From the NCBI GenBank assembly GCA_003278445.1, contig QCFD01000002.1, positions 1 through 64,000 of the forward strand: a stretch of 64,000 nt of DNA. Reading direction: 5' to 3'. The notes beneath the pieces are model-generated. The model was not told where the DNA came from. It worked only from the letters and a program-made list of their open reading frames with translations, and did not search any database. Made by a program: the position numbers and the translations under genes. Position 1 is the stretch's first letter. Every line of letters begins with the position of its first letter. This stretch comes from Prochlorococcus sp. AG-363-B05 (GTDB lineage Bacteria > Cyanobacteriota > Cyanobacteriia > PCC-6307 > Cyanobiaceae). Shown here piece after piece: positions 1 to 8,383 of the stretch.

Positions 1-620
1 TTCCAAATAATATTTCCGCTTGAGCCTAAAGAGAGTGCACCTATTCCATTCCAGAAAATTCCAACTAAAATCAAGGTATAAGCAACAGCGACAGAAAAAG
101 TTAGCTTAAATATAGTTATCATCCAAATCGTTACAAATAAGCCGGTGCCAGAAGAAAGATAACCATTCAAAAAACCAATAATAAAAAGACCTAAAAAGCC
201 AATAAAGAGTCTTAACTTAGTAATTAATATTTTTGGATTAGGACTCCCAAGGTCTTTATTATTAATTGAGTAGAAACAAAGAAATAAAGTCAGAAAACCT
301 AATAAAATAGTAGAAAAATCACTAGGTAGGATTAGAGCTGTATAAGCTCCTAATAATACACCTGGTATTCCTGCAATTAGCATTAAAAGGACATAATTTT
401 TTTTTAAAATCTTTCTTTTTAGATGTGGTATAGAAGCTCCTAAACCTAATGCAACACTTGCAACTTTATGAGTGGCTAATGCCTTAGAGAAAGGCAAGCC
501 AAATAACAAAAGAGCAGGTAATTGTATGAGGCCAGCACCTCCTCCAGATAAAGCTGAAATAAAGTTAGAAAAAAAAGATACAAATCCCAAAATTATTTGA
601 GTAAATATATCAAAATCCAC
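1..620 (-). CDS. TauE/SafE (TSUP) family membrane permease, 3' end cut off
   Basis: Reading the minus strand from a GTG at 620 gives an uninterrupted frame to the window edge (about 206 codons; the C-terminus lies outside). The protein is almost entirely hydrophobic helices. Near residues 25-34 it has a glycine-rich ALSGGGAGLI segment followed by a proline (QLPALL), the hallmark N-terminal repeat of the TauE/SafE sulfite/anion exporter family. A GTG one codon earlier (623) is an equally possible start. Family members export sulfite, sulfoacetate or other small anions across the inner membrane, or are uncharacterised; the substrate cannot be read from sequence. The next gene upstream on the same strand ends 41 bases away, so co-transcription is possible. 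Confidence 0.8.
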   Translation of the reverse strand, partial: MDFDIFTQIILGFVSFFSNFISALSGGGAGLIQLPALLLFGLPFSKALATHKVASVALGLGASIPHLKRKILKKNYVLLMLIAGIPGVLLGAYTALILPSDFSTILLGFLTLFLCFYSINNKDLGSPNPKILITKLRLFIGFLGLFIIGFLNGYLSSGTGLFVTIWMITIFKLTFSVAVAYTLILVGIFWNGIGALSLGSSGNIIW

Positions 621-660
621 CACAAAGTCTTTTATATAGAATAAATTACTAATATTATTA

Positions 661-870
661 CTATAAATTCTTAATCATTTCCCTTCTAATTAAATCAATA
701 CAATTTGGATGCTCATGAATATATCTATTGAACTCCATTGCAAGTAATCTTGCCTCATATGCATCACATGCGTAAAAACAATTCTCAAGACGATGGTTAT
801 CACAGTCTCTATAATGGACTGTATAAGGTCTTAAGCTTGATAGTGGGATTTTAAATTGATTTTGAATCAT
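661..870 (-). CDS. Small conserved-type hypothetical protein, cysteine-containing
   Basis: A 69-residue frame starting at an ATG (870); a TTG two codons upstream would give 71. I do not recognise the family. The product has no membrane segment, contains four cysteines (about residues 23, 31, 35 and 57) and a basic tail (RREMIKNL). The middle part (CDAYEARLLAMEFNRYI) looks like an amphipathic helix. It lies 41 bases upstream of the TauE-like gene on the same strand and could share its transcript. Coding status rests on the intact frame and the balanced, soluble amino-acid composition, which is unlike translated AT-rich spacer. Confidence 0.6.
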   Translation of the reverse strand: MIQNQFKIPLSSLRPYTVHYRDCDNHRLENCFYACDAYEARLLAMEFNRYIHEHPNCIDLIRREMIKNL

Positions 871-1022
871 TTTCAATTTATATTCCTTCTTTAGTTATGC
901 ATTCATTTGATTTTTTTATCTACAGATGTCTTGTAACCAATATAAATTAAAATTTATTTAAAATCTCCCTTTAACTTAAGGTTCGATTTATAAGAGATTA
1001 AATTAATTAAAAAAGGTTTTTT

Positions 1023-1217
1023 ATGTCCAAGATATATGACATAGATCTAGGTTCATTACTATTATCAACTTTTATCTTACTTGGATTCATAGCTACAGCT
1101 TTTGTCTTTATAAGACTAACGATCATTGGAATTAACTATGTAAAGGTTAATTATTTAAAAGAAGAAGGAGAAGGAAAGGACACAAAGGAAAACAAAAGCA
1201 AAACCAAAGGTTTTTAA
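1023..1217 (+). CDS. Small single-pass membrane protein, unknown function
   Basis: A 64-residue protein with a short polar N-terminus, one strong transmembrane helix at about residues 12-37 (LLLSTFILLGFIATAFVFI) and a very charged Lys/Glu tail (KEEGEGKDTKENKSKTKG). The architecture resembles the low-molecular-mass subunits that cyanobacteria attach to photosystems or NDH complexes, but no specific family motif is seen, so this is not claimed. It is followed at about 280-nt spacings by two further tiny membrane-protein genes after a DUF2862 gene. No strong Shine-Dalgarno is visible before the ATG. Confidence 0.6.
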   Translation: MSKIYDIDLGSLLLSTFILLGFIATAFVFIRLTIIGINYVKVNYLKEEGEGKDTKENKSKTKGF

Positions 1218-1343
1218 ACACGTTAAATAAAGAGAAAGAAGAAGAGCAGCTTTCCACTGCATAAAGAAATTATTAGTAGATGGATAGTTAATTCATTAAT
1301 TAGTAAAAATATGTTAATTTAGTAGAATCTAAAGTTAATCATA

Positions 1344-1742
1344 ATGGAAGTAAGTCCACTAATACCCATTGGGACAAAAATAAGAGTAGATAAGTCTAAA
1401 ATAGAAAATCTGCTACCAACCAAATTATTGAATAACTTACCACAAATAATAAATGGAGAGGTTGTAGATTATAAAATGACAGACGGTATGGGTATTGGAT
1501 ATGTATTAATGACTGAAGACAATCTAAAAATATGGATATTCAACACCGAGTTAAGTGAGGAAACAAGATATGAATATAAAATAGAAAGTACAAATGAATC
1601 TCTTAATGTAAACCCTAATGATCTATCAAAAGGTATATATAAAGTTAATTACGAGATAAATGGCAACAGAAATATTAAATCAATAGCGAATCCTATCAAT
1701 CTAATTAACTGGTTAATATTTACTCTAAAAGATATCTTTTAA
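1344..1742 (+). CDS. DUF2862-domain protein
   Basis: 132 residues. Residues 36-70 contain the pattern NGEVVDYKMTDGMGIGYVL followed by IWIFNTEL, which matches my knowledge of the cyanobacterial DUF2862 family (a short beta-barrel-like domain with a G-x-V-x-x-YKMTDGxGIG core and a W-F-x-x-EL end). The family has no established function. Here the DUF2862 core is followed by about 60 additional residues rich in Asn and Ile that end in a hydrophobic segment (LINWLIFTLKDIF), longer than the usual short members. The start ATG is the first in frame. Confidence 0.65.
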   Translation: MEVSPLIPIGTKIRVDKSKIENLLPTKLLNNLPQIINGEVVDYKMTDGMGIGYVLMTEDNLKIWIFNTELSEETRYEYKIESTNESLNVNPNDLSKGIYKVNYEINGNRNIKSIANPINLINWLIFTLKDIF

Positions 1743-2156
1743 GATGACAATAACTTTCATTTCATAATAATAAATAAACTCTAAAATTTATTTTTTTAAA
1801 AGATCGCTTGTTCAAGTCTTTATTATTAAGTAATTGACTATCGTAATTAGTAATGGTATCGAAATTTGTAATTCTCCAAATTTTTTTTGAAACTGATATT
1901 TAAGAAAATCTAGAAGGAGTGAACCTTTAGGTTCTAAATTTTTAGTTTTTGGATTAAAGGCTCTTTACTTCTACAAAACGAATCATCATCGTTAATCTGG
2001 TATAAATGATTATCAACCTTAAAAATATAATTATAAATAATATCTATTATATATAATTGAAATATCAGATCTATTGACATATTCAGATTTCAAAAAAGTT
2101 AAAAACCAAAAAAAAGATACTAAATAATATTAATATAACAGGCAAAGCGAATTAAA
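1743..2156 (+). other. Non-coding AT-rich stretch
   Basis: About 410 bases with no convincing reading frame on either strand. It contains a short hairpin at 1921-1934 (GAACC-TTTA-GGTTC followed by TAAATTTTT), which is weak as a terminator, and long T and A runs. I see no tRNA, no known small-RNA motif and no clear promoter. Confidence 0.5.
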
Positions 2157-2327
2157 ATGATCGTGGAAGCATTTGACCCAGCTATTAATTACGGACCAAA
2201 TGATGCAGGCATCTCAGCAATATCAATAGTTTTGGGGCTTGTAGGTCTTATAGCAATTTCATGGCTATTTGGGAAAGTCTATTCCCAGGTTTCTAAATTT
2301 TTTGAAGATAACAATAAAAATGATTAA
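2157..2327 (+). CDS. 56-residue single-pass membrane protein, unknown
   Basis: ATG to TAA frame of 57 codons. The N-terminus is acidic and polar (MIVEAFDPAINYGPNDAG), followed by one transmembrane helix at about residues 19-38 (ISAISIVLGLVGLIAISWLF) and a cytoplasmic or stromal-like tail (KVYSQVSKFFEDNNKND). The hydrophobic helix with flanking polar ends and conventional codon use support a real gene. No family is recognised; photosystem small subunits have similar size, but none of the known Psb, Psa, Pet or Ndh signatures fits. Confidence 0.5.
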   Translation: MIVEAFDPAINYGPNDAGISAISIVLGLVGLIAISWLFGKVYSQVSKFFEDNNKND

Positions 2328-2496
2328 TATATATATAATATAATAAGGACTTTTATATTTATCAAATCAAAAAGACTTCTTACCAAGTTATTTATAAAAA
2401 AACTGATAACTCAATATAGTTGTGAATTATTGCGAACTAAAAAAACAAAACTATTTAAAATGTAGTATTTTATTAATTATCTATTAATCGTTACTT

Positions 2497-2616
2497 ATGT
2501 TAGCTTCATTGATGGTTCATGAATGGGCGACGCCATTAAATCTTTCGGCTCCAATAGCTGGAATACTTACTATAGGTGGCTTTATGGGCTACTACAGTTT
2601 ATCTAGGAAATTTTAA
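2497..2616 (+). CDS. 39-residue single-pass membrane protein, unknown
   Basis: A 40-codon frame from ATG to TAA. The product has a short amphipathic start (MLASLMVHEWATPLN) and a glycine-rich hydrophobic helix (APIAGILTIGGFMGYY) ending in a basic SLSRKF tail, a positive-inside-like arrangement. It lies 44 bases upstream of the phosphoribosyltransferase gene on the same strand. The size and topology recall tiny thylakoid subunits, but I could not match it to any. Coding status is plausible rather than certain because the frame is so short. Confidence 0.45.
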   Translation: MLASLMVHEWATPLNLSAPIAGILTIGGFMGYYSLSRKF

Positions 2617-2660
2617 AATTCACTCCTTAACATTAAAGGGTACATATTATTAAGCTATAA

Positions 2661-3047
2661 ATGAATAAGTTAAGCTGGGTAGAATTTAATGACTGCATAT
2701 ATTCAATTTACAAGCAATGCAGAAACAAAAAGTTTATAGGAGTATATGGATTCCCTAGAGGTGGTCTTTGCCTTGCAGTCGCACTAAGTCATTCTTTGGG
2801 ACTACCTTTATTAGATGAGCCTAAAACAAATTCTCTCATAGTTGATGATATTTACGATACTGGCCATACACTTGAGAAAATAAAACATATAAAAGGTTCA
2901 GAAGCACATGTATGGGTTAGCAAAAAAAAACCTTCCTGGTGGAATTCCTATAAATATATTAAAGATAATGAATGGATTGTTTTCCCTTGGGAGAATATAA
3001 ATGCAGCTCCTAAGGATAGAGATTTATATTATAAATCTAGAACATAA
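2661..3047 (+). CDS. Phosphoribosyltransferase-fold protein
   Basis: 128 residues. The PRPP-binding loop is clear at residues 59-71 (LIVDDIYDTGHTL: hydrophobic strand, two aspartates, D-TG-T), and a GFPRGG turn at 30-35 corresponds to the N-terminal loop of xanthine/hypoxanthine-guanine-type PRTases. The central part is short (about 20 residues between the two motifs) compared with typical 150-200 residue purine PRTases, so the hood that determines base specificity is reduced. It may act on a purine or be a regulatory or degenerate PRTase. The tryptophan-rich C-terminal part (SWWNSYKYI, WIVFPWE) matches the end of XPRT-like proteins, where a W/F stacks on the base. Confidence 0.75.
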   Translation: MNKLSWVEFNDCIYSIYKQCRNKKFIGVYGFPRGGLCLAVALSHSLGLPLLDEPKTNSLIVDDIYDTGHTLEKIKHIKGSEAHVWVSKKKPSWWNSYKYIKDNEWIVFPWENINAAPKDRDLYYKSRT

Positions 3048-3054
3048 ATATTAT

Positions 3055-3561
3055 TTACCACATTAAGTCATCTTGACTATAAATCCTAGACATAGAATCT
3101 CCTTTTCTTAAGCTTAATAATTCATCTAATTTGATAGAAAATTCATAAGTATCTCCTTTCAGGCCAATATTAATATAATTATTGCTTATTTTTATTTTTT
3201 TCCTAAATTTCAATAAGCCTAAATATTTTTTCCATAGAATTTCATTATTATAATTATATGCCCATAGATCAAAAATATCTTCAATAATATCAATGGGAAT
3301 CTCGGAAGAATAACCTGTATTATAATTATCTAGTTTATATCGATCAAATTTTGAATCAAGAGATAGAATATCTAATGTTGTATTAATTGCTGACTTCACT
3401 TCAGTTGCACCTTCAAGACCAAATAATTCCTTTCTATAGCACTCAAGTAATTCAGCACTAAGAGAATTAAAAATATTCTGCTCCTCTGTAAAATTAACCA
3501 CCCAAAAAGCTATTCCATTACTTACACCTGATGCCAAATATAGATTAACAGATTTAGTCAT
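3055..3561 (-). CDS. Hypothetical protein, 168 residues
   Basis: An ATG-initiated frame converging on the phosphoribosyltransferase gene with a 7-base gap. The product is soluble, with an N-terminal beta-like stretch (SVNLYLASGVSNGIAFWVVNFTEEQ) and an otherwise helical, Leu/Ile/Lys-rich composition; it has no membrane segment and no recognised catalytic motif. I do not recognise the family. The N-terminal part, with many aromatic and glycine residues, differs from random AT-rich translation, which supports a real gene. Confidence 0.6.
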   Translation of the reverse strand: MTKSVNLYLASGVSNGIAFWVVNFTEEQNIFNSLSAELLECYRKELFGLEGATEVKSAINTTLDILSLDSKFDRYKLDNYNTGYSSEIPIDIIEDIFDLWAYNYNNEILWKKYLGLLKFRKKIKISNNYINIGLKGDTYEFSIKLDELLSLRKGDSMSRIYSQDDLMW

Positions 3562-3710
3562 TAATTAAAGTCTATAGACTATAGGAAATAAATAAAAGAT
3601 GGAAATTGCTAATTTAATAAAATGATATCTAAACATAAAATAATAATCTTTATGTACATAAATTGAAAAAAATATTTTTATTGTAAAAATAAAAACAACT
3701 TATCAAACAT

Positions 3711-5024
3711 ATGGAAAAAATAGTCTCAAGTAAATCCATTGGTTACAGAAAAAGTCTTGGCCCTGGAATACTTTTAGCTGCTGCATGCATCGGTGGTTCA
3801 CATCTAATGTCCTCTACTACCGCAGGAGCTAAATTTGGATTTTCTCTTATTGGACTTATTTTATTAACAAATCTTGTCAAATATCCATTTTTGCTTGTCG
3901 GTACAAGATTTACAGCTGTCACAGGGTTATCACTTTTAGAGGGATTTCAAAAACGTAATAAATTTTATTTACCAATATATTTAATAGTTGGATTAATAAC
4001 AGGTACATTTACTATTTCTGCCGTTAGCTTTGTTACGGGACTTCTTTTGAAAAATATAGTAATTTTTTCTTCCTTTCCTGCCTTAGATTTAGCTATATTT
4101 ATATTAATAGTCTGTTCATTAATATTATTTATAGGCCAATATAAAGCCCTTGATAAGATATCTAAAATTCTTGTATTTTTGCTTACATTATTAACATTTT
4201 TTGCTGTTATATCTTTACTCATAAAAGGCCCTGCTGGTGATATAAATATTTCATTCTTAAATAGCAGTCCATCTCCGTGGACCCTCTCAAACCTTGGTTT
4301 TTTAATCCCACTGATGGGTTGGATGCCTGGTCCAGTAGAGCTTTGTATATGGCCATCACTATGGATGTTTTCAAGAGCTAAAGATACAAAACATACTGCT
4401 ACCTTGAAAGAAGCAGAATTTGATTTCAATCTAGGATATTTTATTACAGTTATAACTGCTATTTTCTTTCTAATTCTTGGAGCATACACAATGTATGGCT
4501 CTGGCGATGAAATGATTACAGGCTCAGGTGTTAGTTTTGCTCAGAATTTAATCCGCTTGTATACAGAATCAATTGGTGGATGGGCAAAGTGGATAATTGT
4601 TCCTGCAGCTTTTGCCGCAATGTTCAGTACCACGCTGACATGCCTAGACGCCTATCCAAGGAGCATCTCATCAACTCACGGTCTTTTAGCTGGCTTAGAT
4701 AAAGGTAATAACTCTAGCCTGACAGAACAAAAACGTCTAAAGAAATGGATCATATTTCATGTATTTGCCTCACTTTGTGCACTTCTTATTGCCAAGTCAG
4801 GAGGAATTGGAGTTAAAGACTATGTCTTCGCTGCAATGACAGGAAGTTTCCTTACAGCTCCTTTGTTTGCCTGGATGGCTATGGATACAATGAATAGCTC
4901 TTTAGTTAAAAGTCAATTCCGTTATGGCTTTGTGCTTAAAACAATTTGTTGGTTTGGAATTTCATTCCTCTCAATTTTCAGTTTGTTATTTATATTCAAT
5001 GCATTTTTTGGTGTTGGACAATAA
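3711..5024 (+). CDS. Nramp-related metal-ion transporter with divergent metal-site motifs
   Basis: 437 residues, about 11 hydrophobic helices. The opening GPGILLAAACIGGSHLMSS followed by TTAGAKFGFSLIG aligns in pattern with TM1 of Nramp transporters, where canonical members carry DPGN; here the four positions read GGSH (residues 28-31). The TM6 segment reads MGWMPGPVEL (202-211) where Mn/Fe Nramps have an A-x-x-MPH motif. It therefore belongs to the broad Nramp superfamily but to a subgroup lacking the classic Asp/Asn metal ligands. Transport of a divalent cation in symport with H+ is inferred from the superfamily only; the substrate is unknown. It is a single gene, with no partners, ending just before the convergent ABC exporter operon. 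Confidence 0.8.
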   Translation: MEKIVSSKSIGYRKSLGPGILLAAACIGGSHLMSSTTAGAKFGFSLIGLILLTNLVKYPFLLVGTRFTAVTGLSLLEGFQKRNKFYLPIYLIVGLITGTFTISAVSFVTGLLLKNIVIFSSFPALDLAIFILIVCSLILFIGQYKALDKISKILVFLLTLLTFFAVISLLIKGPAGDINISFLNSSPSPWTLSNLGFLIPLMGWMPGPVELCIWPSLWMFSRAKDTKHTATLKEAEFDFNLGYFITVITAIFFLILGAYTMYGSGDEMITGSGVSFAQNLIRLYTESIGGWAKWIIVPAAFAAMFSTTLTCLDAYPRSISSTHGLLAGLDKGNNSSLTEQKRLKKWIIFHVFASLCALLIAKSGGIGVKDYVFAAMTGSFLTAPLFAWMAMDTMNSSLVKSQFRYGFVLKTICWFGISFLSIFSLLFIFNAFFGVGQ

Positions 5025-5080
5025 ATCTATTATTTTAGACATTTAGTCAACAGTAAAAATTAAACAAATTATCTATATAA

Positions 5081-5869
5081 TCAACTTGAGGCAGAAGTAT
5101 AATGTTTAAGTGCAAATTTCCAGAAAAATCTACTAAGAAAAAAAAATAAACCACATAACATCAGGCCAAAAAATAATATAGTAATTTTCAACTCTCCTAG
5201 AATCGCCTCAGCAGGAAAAGTTGTTAAAAAGGCTACAGGTAAAACCAAAGTAAATATAAACCTCAAGGTAACAGGATAAGCTGAAATTGGATATCTGCCT
5301 GCAGCTAACAAAGCCCTAAGAACTTCTGTTGCATTCCATGTCTTAACAAACCAAATACTAGATGCAGCAATTAAGAACCAAACGGAATAAAGAATAACAA
5401 AACCAATCAATAAGGAAATAATGAATAAAGATAATGAGTAAATTGAGAAAGAAGATCCTGATTGAATGGCCGCCCAAAAAACAATGGAAAGTCCCAAAAT
5501 AATTTCAGGTAATCCTGCAAAAGAAAATTTTTTAACTGATAACCAAAATTGACTATCAATAGGTTTTAATAAAACATAATCAAGAGTACCCTCTCTAACA
5601 TAATTAACTATTTCTGTTAAATTTGGTCTTAAGAGGGCATTCGTTAAACCATCTAGAAAAGTATAAACACCTTGAATAACTAAAGCAGACTCCCAAGACC
5701 AATCTCCTAATTGCCTTCCTTCAGTATAAAAAAGGGATAGTATAAACACACTTCCTAAAAGAGTTCCTAACATAGCTAATAACTCAATTAAAAAATTTAA
5801 TTGATATTCAAGTTGTGAAGCAAATGCTGTAGACCAAAATAATCTAATTGTTTTAAAATAACGATTCAT
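5081..5869 (-). CDS. ABC-2 type exporter permease (COG3694-like)
   Basis: About 262 residues with six hydrophobic helices. I chose the ATG at 5869 (MNRYFKTIRLFW) because it lies one base past the upstream permease stop; a more distal start at 5905 would overlap that gene by 35 bases. The segment NYVREGTLDYVLLKP is a conserved feature of this DUF990/ABC-2 permease group. It is the third gene of the ATPase-permease-permease operon 7663 to 5081, so it probably forms a heterodimeric channel with the preceding permease and exports an unidentified lipid, glycan or drug-like molecule across the inner membrane. Confidence 0.8.
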   Translation of the reverse strand: MNRYFKTIRLFWSTAFASQLEYQLNFLIELLAMLGTLLGSVFILSLFYTEGRQLGDWSWESALVIQGVYTFLDGLTNALLRPNLTEIVNYVREGTLDYVLLKPIDSQFWLSVKKFSFAGLPEIILGLSIVFWAAIQSGSSFSIYSLSLFIISLLIGFVILYSVWFLIAASSIWFVKTWNATEVLRALLAAGRYPISAYPVTLRFIFTLVLPVAFLTTFPAEAILGELKITILFFGLMLCGLFFFLSRFFWKFALKHYTSASS

Positions 5870-5870
5870 T

Positions 5871-6668
5871 TTAGGCACCCATAGCTGTATATCTTTTGAC
5901 ACCAAGTTTCCAAAGAATATTTACTGAGGGGATGAGAATTAACATCCACAAAATTTGGGCTATGAAACCATTCAAGATATCAACTGACATACCTGATAAT
6001 ATTTTTGCTGGAAAATTAATTAGATAAGGAAATGGTGTTAGCATTGCAACTTTTAGGACACTAGAAGGAAAGGCTGATAAAGGTACTAACAAACCAGAAA
6101 GGAATAAATAAGGAACGAATATTAATCTCTCAAGAGCACTTGATTTTTCAGTCCAAAAGCAAAGAGCAGCAACTAAACTTTGAAGAAGGAAAGCTATAGA
6201 AAAGGCTAAATGAGTTGATAAGTACGCTAAAAAAAATTGAGGTAATGAAGGAAGCCAAAAAGATGATGGATTTAGGATGAAAAAGGTTACTGCTATAGCT
6301 GCTGCGAAAGGAAGTCTTGTTGCCTGCTCTGCCAAGTGAGCAGCAACATATCTCAAAAGAGGGTGAAGAGGCTGAAGCAAATACGGAGATAATCGACCAG
6401 AAAGAGAGTCTTCCTCAAAAGAGAAAACGACCCAAACAACGGAAAATTGCCTCACTATAAAAGCACTTAAAAAATATCTTGCCAAACCAATATCATTTAG
6501 ACCAAATGTATTACCAACATCATTTTGACTCCACAGAGAAAACATAATAAATGGTAGTACTCCAGAAAGAGCCCACAAAGCTATTTCAATGCGATATTCC
6601 AACATGTATGCATATTGTGTTGTAAGTAAAGTCTTAATAACTTTGTAAGACAATCCAAATATTCTCAA
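5871..6668 (-). CDS. ABC-2 type exporter permease (COG4587-like)
   Basis: 265 residues with about six membrane helices. The TTG start overlaps the ATPase stop by four bases (TTGA), a typical translationally coupled junction. A central SGRLSPYLLQPLHPLLRY segment parallels the EGTLDYVLLKP segment of the partner permease, the signature loop shared by the COG4587/COG3694 pair. The two permeases and the COG4586-type ATPase make a complete exporter. The substrate is not known for the cyanobacterial members. Confidence 0.8.
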   Translation of the reverse strand: MRIFGLSYKVIKTLLTTQYAYMLEYRIEIALWALSGVLPFIMFSLWSQNDVGNTFGLNDIGLARYFLSAFIVRQFSVVWVVFSFEEDSLSGRLSPYLLQPLHPLLRYVAAHLAEQATRLPFAAAIAVTFFILNPSSFWLPSLPQFFLAYLSTHLAFSIAFLLQSLVAALCFWTEKSSALERLIFVPYLFLSGLLVPLSAFPSSVLKVAMLTPFPYLINFPAKILSGMSVDILNGFIAQILWMLILIPSVNILWKLGVKRYTAMGA

Positions 6669-7663
6669 TTAACTTCCCCCTTCATAAATAATTCTCCTAT
6701 TAATTGATCAATAGGAGGATCACTAATCTCTAAATCTAGAATATCAAAATCAGTTAATAGATTACTAACTACTTCTGTCAGTTTACCCCTAGAAACTAAC
6801 AAGCAGACAAAACGATCATTCAAATCTTGAATCTCACCATATTTTTTAAATTGGTCTATTGAACATGGATTTTTTAATTCAACTTTTACCTCTCTTGATG
6901 GTGATAACGAATTAGCAAGTGAATCAAGATCACCATCATAAAAAAGATTTCCTTTATGAATACAAATTACTCTTGGACATAAAGCAGTGATATCAGCCAT
7001 GTAATGACTGGTAAGCAAAATTGTCGCACCAGTTCTTTTATTGTATTCGGATAAAAAACTACGAACTCTAGCTTGAGCATTTACATCTAGACCAAGAGTA
7101 GGTTCATCTAGAAAAAGGACAGATGGCTTATGCAATAAAGCAGCAAGAATCTCAGATTTCATTCTTTGTCCTAACGACAACTTTCTGACAGGTCTTGTAA
7201 GTTCTTCTCCAAGCTCCAACATATCTGCTAATTCATTGATTCTTACTTTTGCTTCGTGGTCAGACAAACCATATACAGCAGCGTTTACGTATAAAGAATC
7301 CATAGGAGGAAGGTCCCAGATCAATTGCTGCTTTTGCCCCATAACCAAAGTTATCTCCTTTAGAAAAGCCGTTTGCCTTCTTTGAGGAGAGAAACCACCA
7401 ACATCAACTAATCCTGTCGATGGATGAATAAGACCACACATCATTTTTAATAATGTGGTTTTACCAGCTCCATTAGCCCCAAGGAATCCGACTACTTCTC
7501 CCGGTGAGATTTTAAAACTTATATCAGTTACGGCAGGGACGTCATAAGTCTTTCGATCGAAAAAATGCTTAAGAGTACCCTTAAAACCTGGCTGTTTGTT
7601 TGCAACTCGATAATATTTAGTCAGCTGATCTACAACGATCAAGTCACTAGGGTTATTGTGCAA
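6665..7663 (-). CDS. ABC exporter ATP-binding protein (COG4586-like)
   Basis: 332 residues. Walker A GANGAGKTT lies at 62-70, the signature LSLGQ at 162-166 (a natural variant of LSGGQ), Walker B VLFLDEP at 182-188 and a switch histidine in the LLTSHYMAD stretch. An approximately 100-residue C-terminal domain follows, as in the COG4586 subfamily of daunorubicin/multidrug-like exporters. The start is TTG (LHNNPSDLIVV); no in-frame ATG lies nearby upstream. It is the first gene of a three-gene operon with two ABC-2 permeases and powers export by that pair. Confidence 0.85.
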   Translation of the reverse strand: MHNNPSDLIVVDQLTKYYRVANKQPGFKGTLKHFFDRKTYDVPAVTDISFKISPGEVVGFLGANGAGKTTLLKMMCGLIHPSTGLVDVGGFSPQRRQTAFLKEITLVMGQKQQLIWDLPPMDSLYVNAAVYGLSDHEAKVRINELADMLELGEELTRPVRKLSLGQRMKSEILAALLHKPSVLFLDEPTLGLDVNAQARVRSFLSEYNKRTGATILLTSHYMADITALCPRVICIHKGNLFYDGDLDSLANSLSPSREVKVELKNPCSIDQFKKYGEIQDLNDRFVCLLVSRGKLTEVVSNLLTDFDILDLEISDPPIDQLIGELFMKGEVN

Positions 7664-7759
7664 TTAATTTTCAAATGCTTCAACATTAAGATAAAACATT
7701 TTTGCCTACATAGCAGATAAAATCTACGTAAAGAAAGATCTATAGGTTGTTAAAACCAA

Positions 7760-8152
7760 ATGGAAGAACAAAAATATGTAATAGCTATAGCTCTTGCAGA
7801 GCAAAATAATAAAAGATTAATGCCTCTTGGAGGAAAAACTAGTGCTGGAGTAGATATTTTAAGTCAATCATCTAAAAAAGAAGCCGAAAAGATAATACTT
7901 GATTTATTACTAAGGTTATTTCAAAGAACTACTGAAGGGAGTCTAAAAATATCAAACGATAAAGCAGGTTTATTACTAGCTGAAATTAGTTTTGAAAGTA
8001 TGCACAAAAATATTCCTGTAATCAAATCAAATTGGATTAATACTGGAGATACAGATACTTTAATAGAGTCATTAAAATCAATATGTTCAAACCTTTGGAG
8101 TGTTAAATTCAAAAAACATGAAGGAATACTATTTAATGACTTAAATAAATAA
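7760..8152 (+). CDS. Hypothetical protein, 130 residues
   Basis: An ATG-initiated frame, divergent from the ABC exporter operon with a 96-base intergenic region that presumably carries both promoters. The protein is soluble, Lys/Ile/Leu-rich, with a glycine-containing N-terminal strand region (PLGGKTSAGVDIL) and no recognisable catalytic motif, signal peptide or membrane helix. I do not recognise the family. Composition and length argue that it is a real gene. Confidence 0.6.
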   Translation: MEEQKYVIAIALAEQNNKRLMPLGGKTSAGVDILSQSSKKEAEKIILDLLLRLFQRTTEGSLKISNDKAGLLLAEISFESMHKNIPVIKSNWINTGDTDTLIESLKSICSNLWSVKFKKHEGILFNDLNK

Positions 8153-8156
8153 TAAA

Positions 8157-8285
8157 CTATCCTGAAATCTTTAATTGAGCTTTCTCAGCCTTACGAATAA
8201 TCTTCTGGGCCTCGTCACGAGATATACAAGACTCAGCTTTAGTTTGCAACTTTATAAGTTTTGCATGCTGCTTCTCCAACTTCAT
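8157..8285 (-). CDS. 42-residue basic helical peptide, hypothetical
   Basis: ATG at 8285 to TAG at 8157. The predicted product is lysine- and glutamine-rich and helical (KLEKQHAKLIKLQTKAESC, then SRDEAQKIIRKAEKAQLKIS) with a single cysteine. The codons use G and C at third positions (AAG, GAG, CAG, GCC, CGT) far more than the surrounding AT-rich spacer, which supports a coding origin. It converges on the gene ending at 8152 with a 4-base gap. Its function is not known. Confidence 0.5.
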   Translation of the reverse strand: MKLEKQHAKLIKLQTKAESCISRDEAQKIIRKAEKAQLKISG

Positions 8286-8383
8286 AAAATAGATCTAATA
8301 ATTAAATATCAAACATTAATATAATATACTTCTTTGCATATGTAAATAAGATAAGTTATCAAATAGCAATTATTAAAATAATT

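Noticed and set aside
1921-1934. GAACC-TTTA-GGTTC hairpin as terminator
   Set aside because: Five-pair stem only, with the T-run delayed by TAAA; it also lies almost 180 bases after the closest gene.
2004-2020. Fur-box-like AATGATTATCA
   Set aside because: Only about half of a Fur box and not adjacent to an iron gene; no support.
3965-4489. 174-residue minus-strand frame within the Nramp-related gene
   Set aside because: It is antisense to a clearly membrane-protein-coding frame and its translation is a mixture of Lys/Ile/Asn without domain logic; a shadow.
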